Assembly (NCBI RefSeq): GCF_014196965.1
Contig: NZ_JACIEQ010000002.1
Coordinates: 62,001 to 126,000 of the forward strand
From: Actibacterium naphthalenivorans
GTDB lineage: Bacteria; Pseudomonadota; Alphaproteobacteria; Rhodobacterales; Rhodobacteraceae
Reading direction: 5' to 3'
Length of the DNA: 64,000 nt
Shown here piece after piece: positions 7,146 through 16,180 of this stretch. Numbering within the stretch: position 1 is the stretch's first letter; the number at the start of each line of letters is the position of its first letter. The notes under the pieces are model-generated. The model did no database searches, had not been told where the DNA came from, and was given only the letters and a program-made list of their open reading frames with translations. Made by a program: the position numbers and the translations under genes.

Positions 7146-8285
7146 ATGCTGGCACGATATGCCTGCAGACCGGAAGAGACGCGCGGGCGGCTTTTCCGTG
7201 AAGAGGAAAGCACGTTCCGGTCCTGTTTTCAACGGGACCGCGACAGGATCATTCATTCGTCGGCCTTTCGGCGGCTCAAGCACAAGACGCAGGTGTTCAT
7301 CGAGCATGAGGGCGATTACTTCCGCACGCGCCTGACCCATTCGATCGAGGTGGGGCAGGTGGCGCGCACGATCGCGGGGGTGCTGGGGCTGAACCTGGAG
7401 CTGACAGAGGCGGTGGCGCTGGCGCATGATCTGGGCCACACCCCGTTCGGGCATACCGGCGAGGATGCGCTGTCGGAGATGATGGCGCCTTATGGCGGGT
7501 TCGATCACAACGCGCAGGCGATCCGCATCGTCACGCGGCTGGAGCGGCACTATGCCGATTTCGACGGGCTGAACCTGACCTGGGAAACGCTGGAAGGCAT
7601 CGCCAAGCACAACGGCCCCGTCACCGGCGAAGTGCCCTATGCGCTGGCCGAATACAACGCCCGCCACGATCTGGAGCTGCACACCCATGCCAGCGCCGAG
7701 GCGCAGGTCGCCGCGCTGGCCGATGATGTGGCCTATAACAACCACGATCTGCATGACGGGCTGCGGGCCGAGCTGTTTTCGACCGACGAGCTGGCCGAAC
7801 TGCCGTTGCTGGATGGCTGTTTCGCCGAGGTGGACCGGACCTATCCCGGCCTGAACTACTATCGCCGCCGGCATGAGGCGCTGCGCCGGTTCTTCGGGAT
7901 TCTGGTCGCCGATGTGATCGACGTGGCGCGGGCGCGGATCGCGGCGCTGGATCCGGCGACCGCGCAGGACATCCGCCTCGCCGGGCATTCGGTGGTGCAG
8001 TTTTCGCCCGATATCTGGGAACAGCTCAAGGTGATCCGCGAATTCCTGTTTCACCGCATGTACCGCGCGCCGTCGGTGTTGAAGATGCGCGCGAAGGTGA
8101 CGGCGATGGTCAATGATCTGTTCCCGCTGTTTCTGACCAACCCCGAGCTGCTGCCCAAACAGTGGCGCAAGGATGTGGAGGCGGTGCGGAACGAGACGGA
8201 ACTGGCCCGGATCGTGGCCGATTACATCGCCGGGATGACAGACCGGTTCGCGATGCAGGAACATGCCCGGCTGCTGGGCGATTAG
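7146..8285 (+). CDS. dgt: Deoxyguanosinetriphosphate triphosphohydrolase-like HD protein
   Basis: The 379-residue protein is a dGTPase-type HD-domain phosphohydrolase that converts dNTPs to deoxynucleosides and triphosphate. HD metal ligands are visible as His65 (RLTHSIEVGQ) and His94-Asp95 in AHDLGHTPFGH, and the N-terminal IHSSAFRRLKHKTQV block is family-typical. Its length matches the shorter alphaproteobacterial type-2 group (about 380-400) rather than E. coli Dgt (505). It is divergent from erpA. A hairpin without a T-run (8289-8305, GCGGGG stem) follows its stop before the antiporter gene. Confidence 0.92.
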   Translation: MLARYACRPEETRGRLFREEESTFRSCFQRDRDRIIHSSAFRRLKHKTQVFIEHEGDYFRTRLTHSIEVGQVARTIAGVLGLNLELTEAVALAHDLGHTPFGHTGEDALSEMMAPYGGFDHNAQAIRIVTRLERHYADFDGLNLTWETLEGIAKHNGPVTGEVPYALAEYNARHDLELHTHASAEAQVAALADDVAYNNHDLHDGLRAELFSTDELAELPLLDGCFAEVDRTYPGLNYYRRRHEALRRFFGILVADVIDVARARIAALDPATAQDIRLAGHSVVQFSPDIWEQLKVIREFLFHRMYRAPSVLKMRAKVTAMVNDLFPLFLTNPELLPKQWRKDVEAVRNETELARIVADYIAGMTDRFAMQEHARLLGD

Positions 8286-8351
8286 GTGGCGGGGCTTGCC
8301 CCCGCTGCGTGCCTGACCCAAGCTGTCAGGGCAATGTAAGGAGAGAACGTC

Positions 8352-10178
8352 ATGTCAGTGGCCGCAGAGGGTGCCATGGCGCCGGTTATGGCATTCGCGC
8401 TTGTGGGCGCGCTCGGGGTCGGGTCGCAATGGCTGGCGTGGCGGCTGCGGATGCCGGCGATCGTGCTGATGCTGGCGGCGGGGCTGATCGTCGGGCCGGT
8501 TCTGGGCCTGTTCGACCCGGCGCGCGATATCGGGCCGCTGATGGGGCCCATGATCTCCATCGCGGTGGCGATCATCCTGTTCGAGGGCGGGCTGACGCTG
8601 AACCTGCATTCGCTGCGCGACGCGGCCGAAGGGGTGCGGCGGCTGGTTGTCATCGGCGCGCCGCTGGGCTGGCTTCTGTCGGCGCTGGCGCTGCATTACG
8701 TGGCCGGGTTGGGCTGGGCGGCGGCGGCGGTGTTCGGCGGCATCATGATCGTCACCGGGCCCACGGTGATCGCGCCCCTGCTGCGGCAGGCCCGGCTGAA
8801 ACGCCGCCCCGCGCAACTGCTGCAGTGGGAGGCGATCGTCAACGATCCGGTCGGCGCGCTGGCCGCGGTGCTGGCCTATGAGGTGGTGCTGGTGCTGCAG
8901 ACCGCCACCACGGCCGGCCATGCGGTGCTGGAGCTTGTGGTCGGCATCGCCGTCGCCCTGGTGCTCGGGGCGCTTGGCGGCTGGGGCCTGTCATCGGCCT
9001 TTCGCCGGGCCTGGGTGCCGGAATACATGAAGGTGCCGGTGCTGTTCGCGCTGCTGCTCTGCGTCTTTGCCCTGTCCGACACGGTGCTGCATGAAAGCGG
9101 GCTGCTGGCGGTGACCATCATGGGGCTGTACATCGCCAACGCCGATCTGCCCAGCTATACCGAGCTGCGCCGGTTCAAGGAACATGCCACCGTTCTGCTG
9201 GTATCGGGCGTATTCATCCTGCTGGCCGCGTCGATGAATTTCGAAACCCTCTCGACGCTCGACTGGCGCGCGGGCGTGTTCGTGGTGGCGGTGATCCTCG
9301 CGGTGCGGCCGGCCACGGTGCTGGTGTCGCTGGCCGCCACCAAGGTGCCCTGGCGCGAGCGTCTGCTGGTCGCTTTCACCGGGCCGCGCGGTGTGGTGCT
9401 GGTGGCGGTGGCGGGGCTGTTCGGCGAACGGCTGGCCGCGCTGGGGCTGGAGGATGGCGCGCGGATCGGCCCGCTGGCCTTCGCGCTGGTGGTGGCCACG
9501 GTGGTGCTGCACGGGTTCACCCTGACCCCGATCGCGCGGGCGCTGGGCCTGGCGGGGGGCGAGGTGCCGGGCGTGCTGCTGGTGGGCGGGTCGAGCTGGG
9601 CCACCGGATTTGCCGGGGCGCTGAAAAAGGCCGAGGTGCCGGTGTTGATCGTCGATGCCAACCGCGCGCGCCTGCGCAGCGCGCGTGATGCCGGCCTGCC
9701 CACGTTTTTCGGCGACATCCTGTCGGAGGCCGCCGAGCGCGGGCTGGAGATCATGAGTTTCGGCAAGATCGTCGCCGCCACCGACAACGATGCCTATAAC
9801 ACGCTGGTCGCCACCGATCTCGCGCCGGAATTCGGGCGGGAACACGTGCATCAGCTCAAATCCGCCAAGCAGGAGAGCACGCGCCATGCGCTGCCCGCCA
9901 CGCTGGGCGGGCAGCCGATCGGCGGCGGGCACAGCTATCTAGAGGTGAACAGCCTGATGGCGCAGGGGTGGGAGTTTCGGGTGACCCGCCTGACCGAGGA
10001 ATTCACCCTGGAGCATTGGCGCGAAAAGAACCCCGAGGCGGTGCTTCTGGCGCGGCTGACCCCGGCGCGCGACCTCAGGCTGCTGGCCGAAGGGGCCGAG
10101 TTTCGGGCGCCGCCCGAAACCAAGCTCATCGCCATGGTGCCGCCCGCACGCGACGAGGCGGCCACGCCCGACCATTGA
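8352..10178 (+). CDS. CPA1-type Na+/H+ antiporter with C-terminal TrkA-N-like domain
   Basis: The 608-residue inner-membrane protein has about 12 hydrophobic helices over residues 1-400. They include the motifs FEGGLTLNL and EAIVNDPVGAL, where the acidic pair forms the ion-binding site of NhaP-type monovalent cation/proton antiporters. The C-terminal 200 residues are soluble and begin GVLLVGGSSWATGFAGAL, then VLIVDANRARL, a Rossmann fold like the TrkA-N/RCK nucleotide sensor. It therefore probably exchanges Na+ or K+ for H+ under nucleotide control. The start ATG follows AAGGAGAG. Single gene between dgt and argS. Confidence 0.85.
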   Translation: MSVAAEGAMAPVMAFALVGALGVGSQWLAWRLRMPAIVLMLAAGLIVGPVLGLFDPARDIGPLMGPMISIAVAIILFEGGLTLNLHSLRDAAEGVRRLVVIGAPLGWLLSALALHYVAGLGWAAAAVFGGIMIVTGPTVIAPLLRQARLKRRPAQLLQWEAIVNDPVGALAAVLAYEVVLVLQTATTAGHAVLELVVGIAVALVLGALGGWGLSSAFRRAWVPEYMKVPVLFALLLCVFALSDTVLHESGLLAVTIMGLYIANADLPSYTELRRFKEHATVLLVSGVFILLAASMNFETLSTLDWRAGVFVVAVILAVRPATVLVSLAATKVPWRERLLVAFTGPRGVVLVAVAGLFGERLAALGLEDGARIGPLAFALVVATVVLHGFTLTPIARALGLAGGEVPGVLLVGGSSWATGFAGALKKAEVPVLIVDANRARLRSARDAGLPTFFGDILSEAAERGLEIMSFGKIVAATDNDAYNTLVATDLAPEFGREHVHQLKSAKQESTRHALPATLGGQPIGGGHSYLEVNSLMAQGWEFRVTRLTEEFTLEHWREKNPEAVLLARLTPARDLRLLAEGAEFRAPPETKLIAMVPPARDEAATPDH

Positions 10179-10229
10179 CGCCCGCCGCCCCCGTGGTAAA
10201 CCGCCGGGCAACGACAGGATGGCCCAAAG

Positions 10230-11975
10230 ATGAACCTTTTCACTGAACTCCGCGCGCTGGTGATCGACAGCCTGAATGCAATGGTCGCCGAGGGCGCGCT
10301 GCCCGGTGGCCTCGACTTTGCCAATGTGGCGGTCGAACCGCCCCGCGATGCCGCCCATGGCGACATGGCGACCAATGCCGCGATGGTGCTGGCGAAGCCG
10401 GCGAAGATGAAGCCGCGCGACATCGCCGAGGCGCTGGCCGCCCGGCTGGCCGCGGATGCGCGCATCACCACCGCCGAGGTGGCCGGGCCGGGCTTCTTGA
10501 ACCTGCGGCTGGCGGCGCCGGTCTGGCAGGGCGTCGTCGGCGCGGCCCTGGCCGAAGGCGTGGCCTTTGGCCGGTCGGTCATGGGGCAGGGGCAGAAGGT
10601 CAATGTAGAGTTCGTGTCGGCCAACCCGACGGGGCCGCTGCATGTTGGCCACACCCGCGGGGCGGTGTTCGGCGATGCGCTGTCGAGCCTGCTGGCCTAT
10701 GCCGGCTATGACGTGACGCGTGAATATTACATCAACGACGGCGGTGCGCAGGTCGATGTGCTCGCCCGCTCGGTCTATCTGCGTTATCTCGAGGCGCATG
10801 GCGAGGCGGTGGAATTTCCCGACGGCACATATCCCGGCGATTATCTGATCGAGGTGGGCGAGGCGCTGGCCCGCACCTATGGCGACCGCTATGTCGGCCA
10901 GAGCGAGGATGCCTGGCTGGACGAGTTCCGCAATGTCGCCACCGACGCGATGATGGATCTGATCCGCGACGATCTGAAGGCGCTCGGCATCGAGATGGAT
11001 GTGTTCTTTTCGGAAAAATCGCTCTACGGTACCGGCCAGATCGAGGCCGCGCTGCAAGATCTGCAATCCAAGGGGCTGATTTACGAGGGTGTGCTTGAAC
11101 CGCCCAAGGGCAAGATGCCCGAAGATTGGGAGCCGCGCGAACAGACCCTGTTCCGTTCGACGATGCATGGCGATGACGTGGACCGCCCGGTCAAGAAATC
11201 CGATGGCGCCTGGACCTATTTCGCCCCTGATATCGCCTATCACTATGACAAGATCACCCGTGGTTTCGACGCGCTGATCGACGTGTTCGGCGCCGACCAC
11301 GGCGGCTATGTCAAGCGGATGAAGGCGGCGGTTTCGGCGCTGTCGAACGGCAAGGTGCCGCTCGACATCAAGCTGACCCAGCTTGTGCGCCTGTTCCGCA
11401 ACGGCGAGCCGTTCAAGATGTCCAAACGCGCCGGCAATTTCGTGACCCTGCGCGATGTGGTCGATCAGGTGGGCAGCGATGTCACCCGCTTTGTCATGCT
11501 GACGCGCAAGAACGACGCGCCGCTGGATTTCGATTTCGCCAGGGTGCTGGAACAGTCCAAGGACAATCCGGTGTTCTATGTGCAATATGCCCATGCGCGT
11601 GTGCGCTCGGTGCTGCGCAAGGCCGCCGAGGCCGGGATCGACACCGGCGAGGCCGCGCTGGCCGGTGCCGACCTGTCGAAGCTGGATCACCCCGCAGAGC
11701 TGGACGTGGCCCGCAAGCTGGCCGAATGGCCGCGCCTTGTCGAGATCGCGGCGCGTACCCATGAGCCGCACCGGGTGGCGTTTTACCTCTATGAACTGGC
11801 GTCGGAGTTCCACGGGTTGTGGAACCGTGGCAACGAGCTGCCGGAACTGCGCTTTCTGCAAGAGGGCGACGTGGCGACCAGCCAGGCGAAAATCGCGCTG
11901 GCGCAGGCCGTCGCCGTTGTTATTTCCGCCGGTCTTGGTATTCTCGGCGTGACCCCGGTGGAGGAAATGCGCTGA
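10230..11975 (+). CDS. argS: Arginyl-tRNA synthetase
   Basis: The 581-residue class I synthetase charges tRNA-Arg. The HIGH-type signature reads HVGHTRG around residue 138 and the KMSKS-type loop reads KMSKRAGN around residue 396. The N-terminal additional domain (residues 1-110) and the anticodon-binding DALR domain at the C-terminus (from about 460) are in the normal order, and the length is normal for bacterial ArgRS. It is followed at 87 bp by the SPOR-domain gene, an arrangement usual in Rhodobacterales. Confidence 0.97.
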   Translation: MNLFTELRALVIDSLNAMVAEGALPGGLDFANVAVEPPRDAAHGDMATNAAMVLAKPAKMKPRDIAEALAARLAADARITTAEVAGPGFLNLRLAAPVWQGVVGAALAEGVAFGRSVMGQGQKVNVEFVSANPTGPLHVGHTRGAVFGDALSSLLAYAGYDVTREYYINDGGAQVDVLARSVYLRYLEAHGEAVEFPDGTYPGDYLIEVGEALARTYGDRYVGQSEDAWLDEFRNVATDAMMDLIRDDLKALGIEMDVFFSEKSLYGTGQIEAALQDLQSKGLIYEGVLEPPKGKMPEDWEPREQTLFRSTMHGDDVDRPVKKSDGAWTYFAPDIAYHYDKITRGFDALIDVFGADHGGYVKRMKAAVSALSNGKVPLDIKLTQLVRLFRNGEPFKMSKRAGNFVTLRDVVDQVGSDVTRFVMLTRKNDAPLDFDFARVLEQSKDNPVFYVQYAHARVRSVLRKAAEAGIDTGEAALAGADLSKLDHPAELDVARKLAEWPRLVEIAARTHEPHRVAFYLYELASEFHGLWNRGNELPELRFLQEGDVATSQAKIALAQAVAVVISAGLGILGVTPVEEMR

Positions 11976-12062
11976 GCAACAGGCGCAACCCACCGGAACG
12001 CTGGCAGGCAAGACGATCCGGGCGGCTGGGCATCCAGGCCGCCTGAGGGCAGTGAGGCGGCA

Positions 12063-13007
12063 ATGGCAGATTTCGAGTATGATGATCTAGATGAACAGGC
12101 TCCGCCCGAACCCAGGCGGGCGGTTCAGGCCGTCATCAACTGGGCCGGCGCGCTGACATCGGTTGTACTGGTGGTCGGGCTGGCGATCTGGGGCTATCGG
12201 TTGACGGTGCGCGATGTGTCGGGCGTGCCGGTCGTGCGCGCGCTGGAAGGGCCGTTGCGCGTGGCGCCCGAAGATCCCGGCGGGCGTCAGGCCCGGCATC
12301 AGGGGCTGGCGGTAAACGATGTGGCGGCCGAAGGCGGCGCCACGCCGCCCGCCGACCGGCTTGTGCTGGCGCCGCGCCCGGTTGATCTGACCGACGAAGA
12401 TGCACCCCGGGCCGAACTGGCCCGCCCCGAACCGACCGTGGCAGCGCCCGCCCCCCCCTCAGGCACCGTCGCCGCGCCTGATCCGGTTGCCTCTGCGCGG
12501 GCCATCGCCGAACTGCTTGCCGAAGCGAACGCCCCCGCCGTGCCCGAGCCCGGCGCCGATCTGGCCGAGATAATCGCGCCCGGCGATGCCGAGGGTGATG
12601 AAGATCCGTCAGAGCCTGTTTCCGCCAGCGCCGCCCGTTCGCCGCGCCCGGCCATGCGCCCCCGGATCGATCTTGCCGCGCGTGCCGCTGTGGCCGCCGC
12701 GGCTTCGGCCTTCACATCAGACGAGCCCGAGGAGATCGCCGCCAGCGCCGTTCCGCCGGGCGCGCATCTGGTTCAGCTCGGCGCCTATGACAGCCCCGAG
12801 GTGGCGCGCGCCGAATGGCAACGCCTGTCGTCGCGTTTCGCCAGCTTCATGGAGGGCAAGCAGCGCCTTGTTCAATCCGCCGTCAGTGGCGGGCGCACCT
12901 TCTACCGGCTGCGGGCGGTGGGCTTTACCGATATTTCAGACGCGCGGCGCTTTTGCGCGGCGCTGACCGCCGAAAAGGCCGATTGCATCCCCGTGGTGGC
13001 GCGGTGA
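12063..13007 (+). CDS. SPOR-domain membrane protein
   Basis: The 314-residue protein has a short cytosolic N-terminus, one transmembrane helix at about residues 26-48, a long Ala/Pro/Glu-rich periplasmic linker, and a C-terminal SPOR domain at about 234-312 (begins GAHLVQLGAYDS). SPOR domains bind peptidoglycan with stripped (denuded) glycan strands, mostly at division sites. The gene end overlaps the nagZ start by 4 bases (GTGA), linking it with a peptidoglycan-recycling enzyme. The linker has little sequence constraint and is of unusual composition even for this genome. Confidence 0.88.
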   Translation: MADFEYDDLDEQAPPEPRRAVQAVINWAGALTSVVLVVGLAIWGYRLTVRDVSGVPVVRALEGPLRVAPEDPGGRQARHQGLAVNDVAAEGGATPPADRLVLAPRPVDLTDEDAPRAELARPEPTVAAPAPPSGTVAAPDPVASARAIAELLAEANAPAVPEPGADLAEIIAPGDAEGDEDPSEPVSASAARSPRPAMRPRIDLAARAAVAAAASAFTSDEPEEIAASAVPPGAHLVQLGAYDSPEVARAEWQRLSSRFASFMEGKQRLVQSAVSGGRTFYRLRAVGFTDISDARRFCAALTAEKADCIPVVAR

Positions 13008-14020
13008 GCGCGGCCGGGGCAGGGGCGTTCTTCTTCGGCTGCGCGGGCCCGGTGCTCGGCCGGGGCGAGGCCGCGTTCTTTGCCGATGCCAACCCGTTCG
13101 GCTTTATCCTGTTCGCGCGCAATGTCGAAACCCCCGACCAGATCCGCCGCCTGACCGCCGATCTGCGCGCCGCCGTGGGGCGCGATGCGCCGATCCTGAT
13201 CGACCAGGAAGGGGGGCGGGTCCAGCGTCTTGGCCCGCCGTTCTGGCGCCAATGGCAGCCGCCGCTGGATCAGGTGCGCGCCGCCGGGCCCGACCGCGCC
13301 GCCGAGGTGATGCGCCTGCGCTACCGGATCATCGCGGCAGAGCTGCGTGATCTGGGGATCGACGTGAACTGCGCCCCCACCGCCGATGTGGCACGCCCGC
13401 AGACCCATCCCGTGCTGCACAACCGCTGCTATGGCACCGACCCCGAAACCGTCGCCGTGATCGCGCGTGCGGTGTCGGACGGGCTGTTGGCGGGTGGCGT
13501 GTTGCCGGTGCTCAAGCACATCCCCGGCCATGGCGCCGCCACCGCCGACAGCCACCTTGAGCTTCCGCATGTTGACCTGCCGCAAGACACGCTGCAAGCC
13601 ATTGATTTCGAACCTTTCCATGCGCTTTCCGATCTGCCCTTCGCGATGACGGCGCATGTGGTCTACGAGGCGATAGATGCCAGCGCGCCGGCCACCACCT
13701 CGCCGGGGATGATCGGCCTGATCCGGGACCGGATCGGGTTTTCCGGCTTCCTGATGTCCGACGATATCTCGATGCACGCCCTGTCCGGCGCCATGGATGC
13801 CCGTTGTAAGGCCGCGCTCGCCGCCGGCTGCGATGCGATCCTGCATTGCAACGGCGATATGACCGAGATGCAGCGCGTCGCGGCCTCTTGCGGAACGCTC
13901 ACCGCCGCCGCCGCCGCGCGCGCCGATGCGGCGCTTGCGCTGCGGCAGGCGGCGCCCTGCGACCCCGCGGCACTGAGCGCGCAATGGGATGCGCTGATGG
14001 CGGAGGGCGCGCGTGGCTGA
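13004..14020 (+). CDS. nagZ: Beta-N-acetylhexosaminidase NagZ
   Basis: The 338-residue cytosolic glycoside hydrolase of family 3 removes N-acetylglucosamine from anhydromuropeptides during peptidoglycan recycling. Visible motifs are LIDQEGGRVQRL, the KHIPGHG loop around residue 170 with its catalytic histidine, and SDDIS around residue 250 with the nucleophilic aspartate. A GTG start overlapping the SPOR gene stop gives the family length (about 340); a longer frame from 12815 runs inside the SPOR gene and is rejected. It overlaps the start of scpA by 8 bases. Confidence 0.93.
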   Translation: MSAAGAGAFFFGCAGPVLGRGEAAFFADANPFGFILFARNVETPDQIRRLTADLRAAVGRDAPILIDQEGGRVQRLGPPFWRQWQPPLDQVRAAGPDRAAEVMRLRYRIIAAELRDLGIDVNCAPTADVARPQTHPVLHNRCYGTDPETVAVIARAVSDGLLAGGVLPVLKHIPGHGAATADSHLELPHVDLPQDTLQAIDFEPFHALSDLPFAMTAHVVYEAIDASAPATTSPGMIGLIRDRIGFSGFLMSDDISMHALSGAMDARCKAALAAGCDAILHCNGDMTEMQRVAASCGTLTAAAAARADAALALRQAAPCDPAALSAQWDALMAEGARG

Positions 14021-14792
14021 GGATGCGTTCGAAGCCATGGATGTGGCCGACCGTCTGGCCGCCGAGGCGCTGATCGTCGATGTGGACGGGTTCGAGGGCC
14101 CGCTCGACCTGTTGCTGACCCTGTCGCGCACCCAGAAGGTCGATCTGCGCAAGATCTCCGTTCTGCAGCTGGCGCGGCAATATCTGCATTTCGTCGAACA
14201 GGCCAAGGCGCTGCGGCTGGAACTGGCGGCGGATTATCTGGTGATGGCGGCGTGGCTGGCCTTTCTGAAATCGCGGCTGCTGCTGCCGCCGGATCCGGCC
14301 GATGAAGGCCCCTCGGGCGAAGAGCTGGCCGCCCATCTGGCGTTTCAGCTTGAACGGCTTCAGGGGATGCGCGATGCCGCCGCCCGGCTGATGGCGCGCG
14401 ATCAGAAAGGGCGCGATTTCTTCGTGCGTGGTATTCCCGAAGACATCTCGCGTATTCGGCACGTGACCTACACCGCGACATTGCTGGACCTGATGCAGGC
14501 CTATGCCCGCATCCGCACCCGTGACGAGTTTCGCCCCTTCGTGCTCGACCGCGACTCGGTCTTCACCATGGAAGAGGCGCTGGAGCGGATGCGCGGGCTG
14601 ATCGGCTATGCGGGTGACTGGACCATGCTGATCAGCTATCTTCCCGAGGGTTGGGAACACGATCCGGTCAAGCGCCGCTCGGCCACGGCCGCCACCTTCG
14701 CGGCGTCGCTGGAGCTGGCCAAGCGCGGCGCGATCGAGATACGGCAAGACGCGGTTTTCACGCCGATCCAGATCCGTAAGAAGGCAGTGTAG
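14013..14792 (+). CDS. scpA: Segregation and condensation protein A
   Basis: The 259-residue kleisin subunit bridges SMC heads and recruits ScpB in the bacterial condensin. The N-terminal FEGPLDLLLTLSRTQKVDL block and the middle ADYLVMAAWLAFLKSRLLLP block are diagnostic. The start is a GTG inside the last codons of nagZ. The TAG stop abuts the scpB ATG with no gap, so the two are made together, as expected for a fixed-ratio complex. Confidence 0.95.
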   Translation: MAEDAFEAMDVADRLAAEALIVDVDGFEGPLDLLLTLSRTQKVDLRKISVLQLARQYLHFVEQAKALRLELAADYLVMAAWLAFLKSRLLLPPDPADEGPSGEELAAHLAFQLERLQGMRDAAARLMARDQKGRDFFVRGIPEDISRIRHVTYTATLLDLMQAYARIRTRDEFRPFVLDRDSVFTMEEALERMRGLIGYAGDWTMLISYLPEGWEHDPVKRRSATAATFAASLELAKRGAIEIRQDAVFTPIQIRKKAV

Positions 14793-15440
14793 ATGGCTGA
14801 TAAAAAGGAACAAAGCCTTTTCGAAGCGCCGCCCGAGGGCGAGCAGGAGCGGATGGTCGAGGCCATTCTTTTCGCGTCTGCCGAACCGATCAGCGTGGCC
14901 GATCTGAACGCCCGGATGCCGCATGGCTGCGATGCGGCGGCGGCGCTGGCGCTGCTGCGCAAACGCTATGAGGGGCGCGGCGTGCGCGTGGTGAAGGTGG
15001 GCGATGCGTGGGCCATCCGCACCGCACCCGATCTCGGCTTTCTGATGCAGAAGGAAACGGTCGAGACGCGCAAGCTCTCGCGCGCGGCGATCGAAACGCT
15101 GGCGATCATCGCCTATCACCAGCCCGTCACCCGCGCCGAGATCGAGGAAATCCGGGGCGTTTCAGTGTCGCGCGGCACGGTGGATCAATTGCTGGAGCTG
15201 GAATGGATCCGCTTTGGCCGCCGCCGGATGACACCGGGCCGGCCGGTGACTTATGTCGTCACCCAGAGCTTTCTTGACCATTTCGGGCTGGAAAGCGCGC
15301 GCGACCTGCCGGGCCTGAAAGAGCTGCGCGCCGCCGGCCTGCTGGAAAACCGCCCGCCACCGGGGGCCTTGCCAGAGCCGGGGGAAGAGGGCGAAGATGC
15401 GGACGCGGGGCAAAGCGATATGTTTGAGGACGAATCCTGA
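14793..15440 (+). CDS. scpB: Segregation and condensation protein B
   Basis: The 215-residue ScpB partner of ScpA has two winged-helix domains. The second contains the family-typical LAIIAYHQPVTRAEIEEIRGV segment at about 100-120, followed by RRMTPGRPVTYVVT. The C-terminal 30 residues are acidic and rich in Gly and Pro. It follows scpA without a gap and precedes a small basic protein gene by 12 bp. Confidence 0.95.
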   Translation: MADKKEQSLFEAPPEGEQERMVEAILFASAEPISVADLNARMPHGCDAAAALALLRKRYEGRGVRVVKVGDAWAIRTAPDLGFLMQKETVETRKLSRAAIETLAIIAYHQPVTRAEIEEIRGVSVSRGTVDQLLELEWIRFGRRRMTPGRPVTYVVTQSFLDHFGLESARDLPGLKELRAAGLLENRPPPGALPEPGEEGEDADAGQSDMFEDES

Positions 15441-15452
15441 GGAGACGATCCG

Positions 15453-15668
15453 ATGAATGCCAATCAGATGATGAACATGGTGATGCGCCTGTTCTTGCGG
15501 AAATTCATGAACAAGGGTGTGAATGCCGGTATTGATCTGGCCGCGCGCCGGGGCAAACCGGCGGCAGAGCTGAGCCCGCAAGACCGCCAGCGCGCGCGCC
15601 AGGCCAGGCAGACGGCGAAACGCGCCCGGCAGGCGGCAAAGATCACGCGCAAGATCGGGCGGTTCTGA
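15453..15668 (+). CDS. Small basic conserved protein downstream of scpB
   Basis: The 71-residue product begins MNANQMMNMVMRLFLRK, an amphipathic Met-rich helix, and continues with a very basic Arg/Gln/Ala-rich tail (RARQARQTAKRARQAAK). A GAGGAG-type site lies upstream and the gene follows scpB by 12 bp, so it is probably in the same transcript. Small proteins of this kind are found after scpB in Rhodobacterales. I do not recognise a domain. The basic helix would suit binding to nucleic acid or membrane, but this is a guess. Confidence 0.7.
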   Translation: MNANQMMNMVMRLFLRKFMNKGVNAGIDLAARRGKPAAELSPQDRQRARQARQTAKRARQAAKITRKIGRF

Positions 15669-16002
15669 GCATTTTTGCGCCCGTGCCTTCGCGGCTTCGG
15701 GCCATTCGCCGAAATTGTCGAAGCGGCATTTGAATCATTCTTGAAAGCAGCCCGCGCCGGGATTAATTTGATACCGAGGCCGATGCGCGGCCGCGTCAAA
15801 GCCGGTTCGGCGCGCATCGTTCTCTTGTCCAGAAAAAATTATCGCCCTGACGGGTTCGTCAGGCAACCCTGATTTTCCTGAGCAACGTTCCGGTTGGCAT
15901 CTGGCCGTCGGGGGGCCTGCCGGAAAAATACATGTTTCCAGGATGCCGGCGGTACGATTCAACCATCACGCCATGACGGCTGCACTTTCGAAAGGAAAGC
16001 CA
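15669..16002. other. 334 bp gap with one strong hairpin, no gene
   Basis: No supported reading frame lies here. A perfect hairpin, CCTGACG-GGTT-CGTCAGG, is at 15846-15863; it is not followed by a run of T, so it may be a weak terminator or an mRNA structure. A purine-rich AAAGGAAAG just before 16003 serves the next small gene. The composition is less GC-rich than the flanking genes. Confidence 0.6.
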
Positions 16003-16137
16003 ATGTCAAAAGGTAACCATCAGCGCGGCAACAAAGAGCACAAGAAACCCAAGCAGGAGAAGCCGAAGGTTTCCGCGATTGCCGATTCGAAAACGGGCGC
16101 CACGCCTATCACCGTCGGGGGCAAAAAGATCAAATGA
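16003..16137 (+). CDS. Short Lys-rich conserved protein
   Basis: The 44-residue product reads MSKGNHQRGNKEHKKPKQEK at its start and ends in TVGGKKIK. Very similar short, lysine-rich proteins of about 45 residues occur in many proteobacteria and are annotated hypothetical. AAAGGAAAG is 7-10 bases before the ATG, which decides this start over an in-frame upstream ATG at 15943. It stands alone between a 334 bp gap and the convergent dcd gene. It is probably disordered; its function is unknown. Confidence 0.7.
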   Translation: MSKGNHQRGNKEHKKPKQEKPKVSAIADSKTGATPITVGGKKIK

Positions 16138-16180
16138 CCCCGTGGTCCGGTGGTCCGGCTTTGTGCCCCACCGGGCCGTT

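Noticed and set aside
8289-8305. Hairpin GCGGGG-CTTGC-CCCCGC as a terminator of dgt
   Set aside because: No T-run follows and such GC stems are frequent by chance here; mentioned only within the gene entry.
9939-12011. 690-codon minus-strand open frame antisense to argS and the antiporter end
   Set aside because: It is the mirror of two well-supported genes; the translation is Arg/His/Gln-rich without domains.
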